From NCBI RefSeq assembly GCF_014203555.1, contig NZ_JACHJH010000001.1, positions 357,973 through 421,972 of the forward strand: DNA of 64,000 nucleotides, written 5' to 3'. Source of the stretch: Streptomyces olivoverticillatus. Its GTDB lineage: Bacteria > Actinomycetota > Actinomycetes > Streptomycetales > Streptomycetaceae. The notes under the pieces are model-generated. The model was not told the origin of the DNA. It ran no database searches and saw only the letters and a program-made list of their open reading frames with translations. The translations under genes and the position numbers were made by a program. Positions 62,075 to 64,000 of the stretch are shown piece by piece; within the stretch, counting starts at the first letter, position 1, and every line of letters begins with the position of its first letter.

Positions 62075-62090
62075 CTTGGCCTAGACCTTT
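62075..62090. promoter_or_regulatory. Second DasR-like site in the dasA-dasR intergenic region
   Basis: CTTGGCCTAGACCTTT matches 11 of 16 dre positions. It overlaps the -35 region expected for TATAAG at 62107-62112, a -10-like hexamer facing dasR, which suggests autoregulation. Confidence 0.55.
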
Positions 62091-62262
62091 TGGGGTGTCA
62101 AGGGTGTATAAGAGTCGCTGTCGGGTCCGTTACCGGACCGACACCTCGAGGTCGACCCGGGCGTCTGACGGTCTCCTCGGGCTCTGCCCGTGCCACCATG
62201 TGACCGCGGAAGACGGAGGAGCGCCGGTGACGGCAGCAGGATCGGAGTCGGGAAGGCAGGCC

Positions 62263-63030
62263 ATGGCGACCGAGGGTGGTACGGCGGAGAGCGGCGGCGC
62301 GTCGGCAGGCGCGCGGACCGCGCGCGTCCCCAAGTACTACCGGCTCAAACGTCACTTGCTGGAAATGACCGAAACCATGCCCCCCGGCACCCCCGTGCCG
62401 CCGGAGCGCACCCTGGCCGCGGAGTTCGACACCTCGCGGACGACGGTCCGGCAGGCGCTGCAGGAGCTGGTGGTCGAGGGGCGCCTGGAACGCATCCAGG
62501 GCAAGGGGACCTTCGTGGCGAAGCCCAAGGTCTCCCAGGCGCTGCAATTGACCTCCTACACGGAGGACATGAGGGCCCAGGGTCTGGAGCCCACCTCCCA
62601 GCTGCTCGACATCGGCTACGTCACCGCCGACGAGCGCCTCTCCCGGCTGCTCGACATCTCCGTGGGCGGCCGCATCCTGCGCATCGAGCGGCTGCGGCTC
62701 GCCAGCGGTGAGCCCATGGCGATCGAGACGACCCATTTGTCGGCAAAGCGCTTCCCGGCGCTGCGCCGGAACCTGGTGAAGTACACCTCCCTCTACACCG
62801 CCCTGGCCGAGGTCTACGACGTGCACCTCGCCGAGGCGGAGGAGACGATCGAGACCTCTCTGGCCACCCCGCGGGAGGCGAGCCTGCTGGGCACGGACGT
62901 GGGCCTGCCGATGCTGATGCTCTCCCGCCACTCCCTGGACGCCGACGGCAACCCGGTGGAATGGGTGCGCTCGGTTTACCGGGGGGACCGCTACAAGTTC
63001 GTGGCCCGCTTGCAACGCCCCACGGAATAG
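62263..63030 (+). CDS. dasR: GntR/HutC-family regulator DasR
   Basis: A 255-residue regulator of GlcNAc and chitin metabolism and development. After a polar N-terminus, the GntR winged helix has [39 protein letters not shown]; the UTRA ligand domain (about 85-250) has [19 protein letters not shown] and [44 protein letters not shown] and binds phosphorylated amino sugars. ATG at 62263 matches the known length; GTG at 62227 has an even better GGAGGAG site, so a 12-residue longer form is possible. It controls dasA, nagB and probably the downstream gene. Confidence 0.96.
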   Translation: MATEGGTAESGGASAGARTARVPKYYRLKRHLLEMTETMPPGTPVPPERTLAAEFDTSRTTVRQALQELVVEGRLERIQGKGTFVAKPKVSQALQLTSYTEDMRAQGLEPTSQLLDIGYVTADERLSRLLDISVGGRILRIERLRLASGEPMAIETTHLSAKRFPALRRNLVKYTSLYTALAEVYDVHLAEAEETIETSLATPREASLLGTDVGLPMLMLSRHSLDADGNPVEWVRSVYRGDRYKFVARLQRPTE

Positions 63031-63072
63031 ACACCTCCGAATGGCGGAAAGACCCGGCGGACGCATTGTCCG

Positions 63073-63116
63073 CCGGGTCTAGACCTATTGACGCTCATCA
63101 TCCCGGCTCATAGTGT
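63073..63116 (+). promoter_or_regulatory. DasR operator abutting a sigma-70 promoter of the right-edge gene
   Basis: CCGGGTCTAGACCTAT (63073-63088) contains the perfect core GGTCTAGACC. Its last base begins the -35 hexamer TTGACG (63088-63093), followed after 17 bases by -10 TAGTGT (63111-63116). Transcription should start near 63123 toward the gene at 63176. Operator over promoter implies tight DasR repression. Confidence 0.75.
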
Positions 63117-63139
63117 CGCCCGGAGCCGGACCTCTGGCC

Positions 63140-63167
63140 TTGCGAGATCCTTGCGAGAGTTGCGAGA
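63140..63167 (+). repeat. Three direct TTGCGAGA repeats in the leader of the right-edge gene
   Basis: TTGCGAGA occurs at 63140-63147, 63151-63158 and 63160-63167, between the predicted start of transcription and the ATG; the last copy overlaps the ribosome-binding site GCGAGAGGA. Confidence 0.8.
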
Positions 63168-63175
63168 GGAATGCC

Positions 63176-64000
63176 ATGAACGACGCCGCCTCCGTGCGGA
63201 GTTACGAAGCGCACTCTCCCCGGAAAGTCCTCGCCCACGGCGAGCTGCTCCGCCGATTCGCCGAGGGCCGGCAGGTCAGCCCCGTTCATTTGCGTCTCGG
63301 CATCACCGCGGACCATGGCAGGCGGCTGCTCGCCACCGGCGACGCCGTGTCCCTGCTGCGGCAATTCGCCGCACACGGCGGACGCGCCGTGACATTCCAC
63401 GGCAGCGGCGAGTGCACGCTCCATCCCGGATACCCGGCCGTCTGCGACGCGGGCCACGAGTCGGGCCTGCGCCTCGGCGTGTTCACGGACGGCTCGCGGC
63501 TGCACCGGCCCGAGATGGCGGAGTGCGTGGCCTCCACACACACCTGGGTGCGCATCGAATTTTCGGCTGCCACACCCACCTCGTACCTGGAAATCATCGG
63601 AAAGCTTCGGCAGTCCGCCATCGATCCCGATTTTCGTATCGGGCTCAACTATGCGGTGGGCAAGGGAAATCCGCAGGAGTACGTGGCGGCGGCGCTCGCC
63701 GCCCGGGACGCGGGGGCGCACTACATCCGCTTCTCGGGCCGGGCCGGCCGCACCGGCGCCGGGCCGGCCGAGGCGTCGGCGCTGGCCACCGAGACCTTCG
63801 AAGTCTGCCTGCCCTCCACCGCGGAAGACGGCGGCGAATTCCACCACTGCCACTACAGCCGCTTCGTCACCACCGTCGCCGCCGATGGCACGCTCTACCC
63901 CTGCCCCCAGGTCCACCTGAACTCCCGTTACAGCCTCGGCAATACGCTCGAATCCGGCTACGCCGACGTGCTGCGCGGCGGCCCACGGACGCGCTGGGAG
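63176..64000 (+). CDS. Radical-SAM/SPASM-like protein without the cluster motif, cut by window edge
   Basis: 275 residues are visible and the gene continues past the window. The fold looks like a radical SAM TIM barrel: strand SPVHLRLGIT, then HGSGECTLHP (equivalent of the GGEP SAM motif), RLGVFTDGS, WVRIEFSAATPTSYLEIIGKL and a SPASM-like end HCHYSRFVTTVAADGTLYPCPQ with NSRYSLGNTLESGYADVL. The segment after GIT, where CX3CX2C should bind the [4Fe-4S] cluster, is shortened to ADHGRRLLATGDAV with no Cys, in frame. It may be a non-catalytic homologue. ATG at 63176 has GCGAGAGGA upstream. A DasR operator abuts its promoter. Confidence 0.65.
   Translation, partial: MNDAASVRSYEAHSPRKVLAHGELLRRFAEGRQVSPVHLRLGITADHGRRLLATGDAVSLLRQFAAHGGRAVTFHGSGECTLHPGYPAVCDAGHESGLRLGVFTDGSRLHRPEMAECVASTHTWVRIEFSAATPTSYLEIIGKLRQSAIDPDFRIGLNYAVGKGNPQEYVAAALAARDAGAHYIRFSGRAGRTGAGPAEASALATETFEVCLPSTAEDGGEFHHCHYSRFVTTVAADGTLYPCPQVHLNSRYSLGNTLESGYADVLRGGPRTRWE

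Noticed and set aside
63176..64000. Right-edge gene as the missing FxsB radical SAM maturase of the island
   Set aside because: It is over 40 kb away, lacks the CX3CX2C motif, has a DasR operator and shows no HExxH fusion or other FxsB feature.

Overview
The window is high-GC actinobacterial DNA and almost certainly comes from a Streptomyces chromosome. Codon third positions are overwhelmingly G or C and GTG starts are common. Several genes are diagnostic for the genus: the dasRABC chitobiose system with its DasR operators, nickel superoxide dismutase with its SodX protease, wblE, a SigH/UshX-like sigma and anti-sigma pair, the fused 2-oxoglutarate dehydrogenase/decarboxylase, and DUF5133 and DUF6104 proteins. 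No rRNA, tRNA, CRISPR array or prophage was seen. Both edges cut genes: lon on the left and a radical-SAM-like gene on the right.

Layout. 1-9.3 kb is housekeeping: lon with an HspR (HAIR) operator, a rhomboid-like membrane protein, a spermidine-synthase-like methyltransferase, an OmpR-type two-component pair, and kgd with a strong terminator. 9.4-20.9 kb is one long minus-strand island that looks like a conflict/immunity locus. Read 5' to 3' it encodes a trypsin-co-occurring protein (Trypco1), a trypsin-VMAP-C protein, a MoxR AAA ATPase, a SAV_2336-type vWA protein, a small FxsA-like peptide, an HExxH peptide hydroxylase, and a TIR-NB-ARC-TPR protein of the FxsT type. 21-28 kb holds DUF6104, a conserved hypothetical, a DUF4097/PadR operon, a GH5 glycosidase, a quinone-oxidoreductase-like dehydrogenase and malic enzyme. 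28.3-31.5 kb is a polar amino acid ABC transporter whose permease carries a strange Lys/Glu/Ala/Pro N-terminus.

31.5-43.6 kb contains a truncated secreted protein next to a hairpin resembling an IS200/IS605 end, a CGNR regulator overlapping sodX, sodN, DUF3592 and DUF5133 proteins, a HAD acid phosphatase, a GlsB-like protein, an ArsR-mgtA pair, a Gly-rich membrane protein, an LCP protein, tatA and a KAS III enzyme. 43.6-55.2 kb starts with a 218-bp MITE whose end contains the stop codon of the glutaminase gene. It continues with a PLP enzyme, a Na+/H+ antiporter, UBP zinc finger, GNAT, the anti-sigma and sigma genes, a lipid kinase, wblE, a PdtaS-type kinase, and a divergent TetR/SDR pair with two operators. 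55.2-64 kb is the GlcNAc/chitobiose region: nagB, a GH3 N-acetylglucosaminidase, dasC, dasB, dasA and dasR with several dre sites, then a radical-SAM-like gene.

The two strongest leads are the 9.4-20.9 kb island, which joins a VMAP ternary system to RiPP-type and NLR-like parts without a radical SAM maturase, and the right-edge radical-SAM/SPASM-like protein. That protein lacks the cluster-binding CX3CX2C motif and has a near-perfect DasR operator abutting its -35 box.
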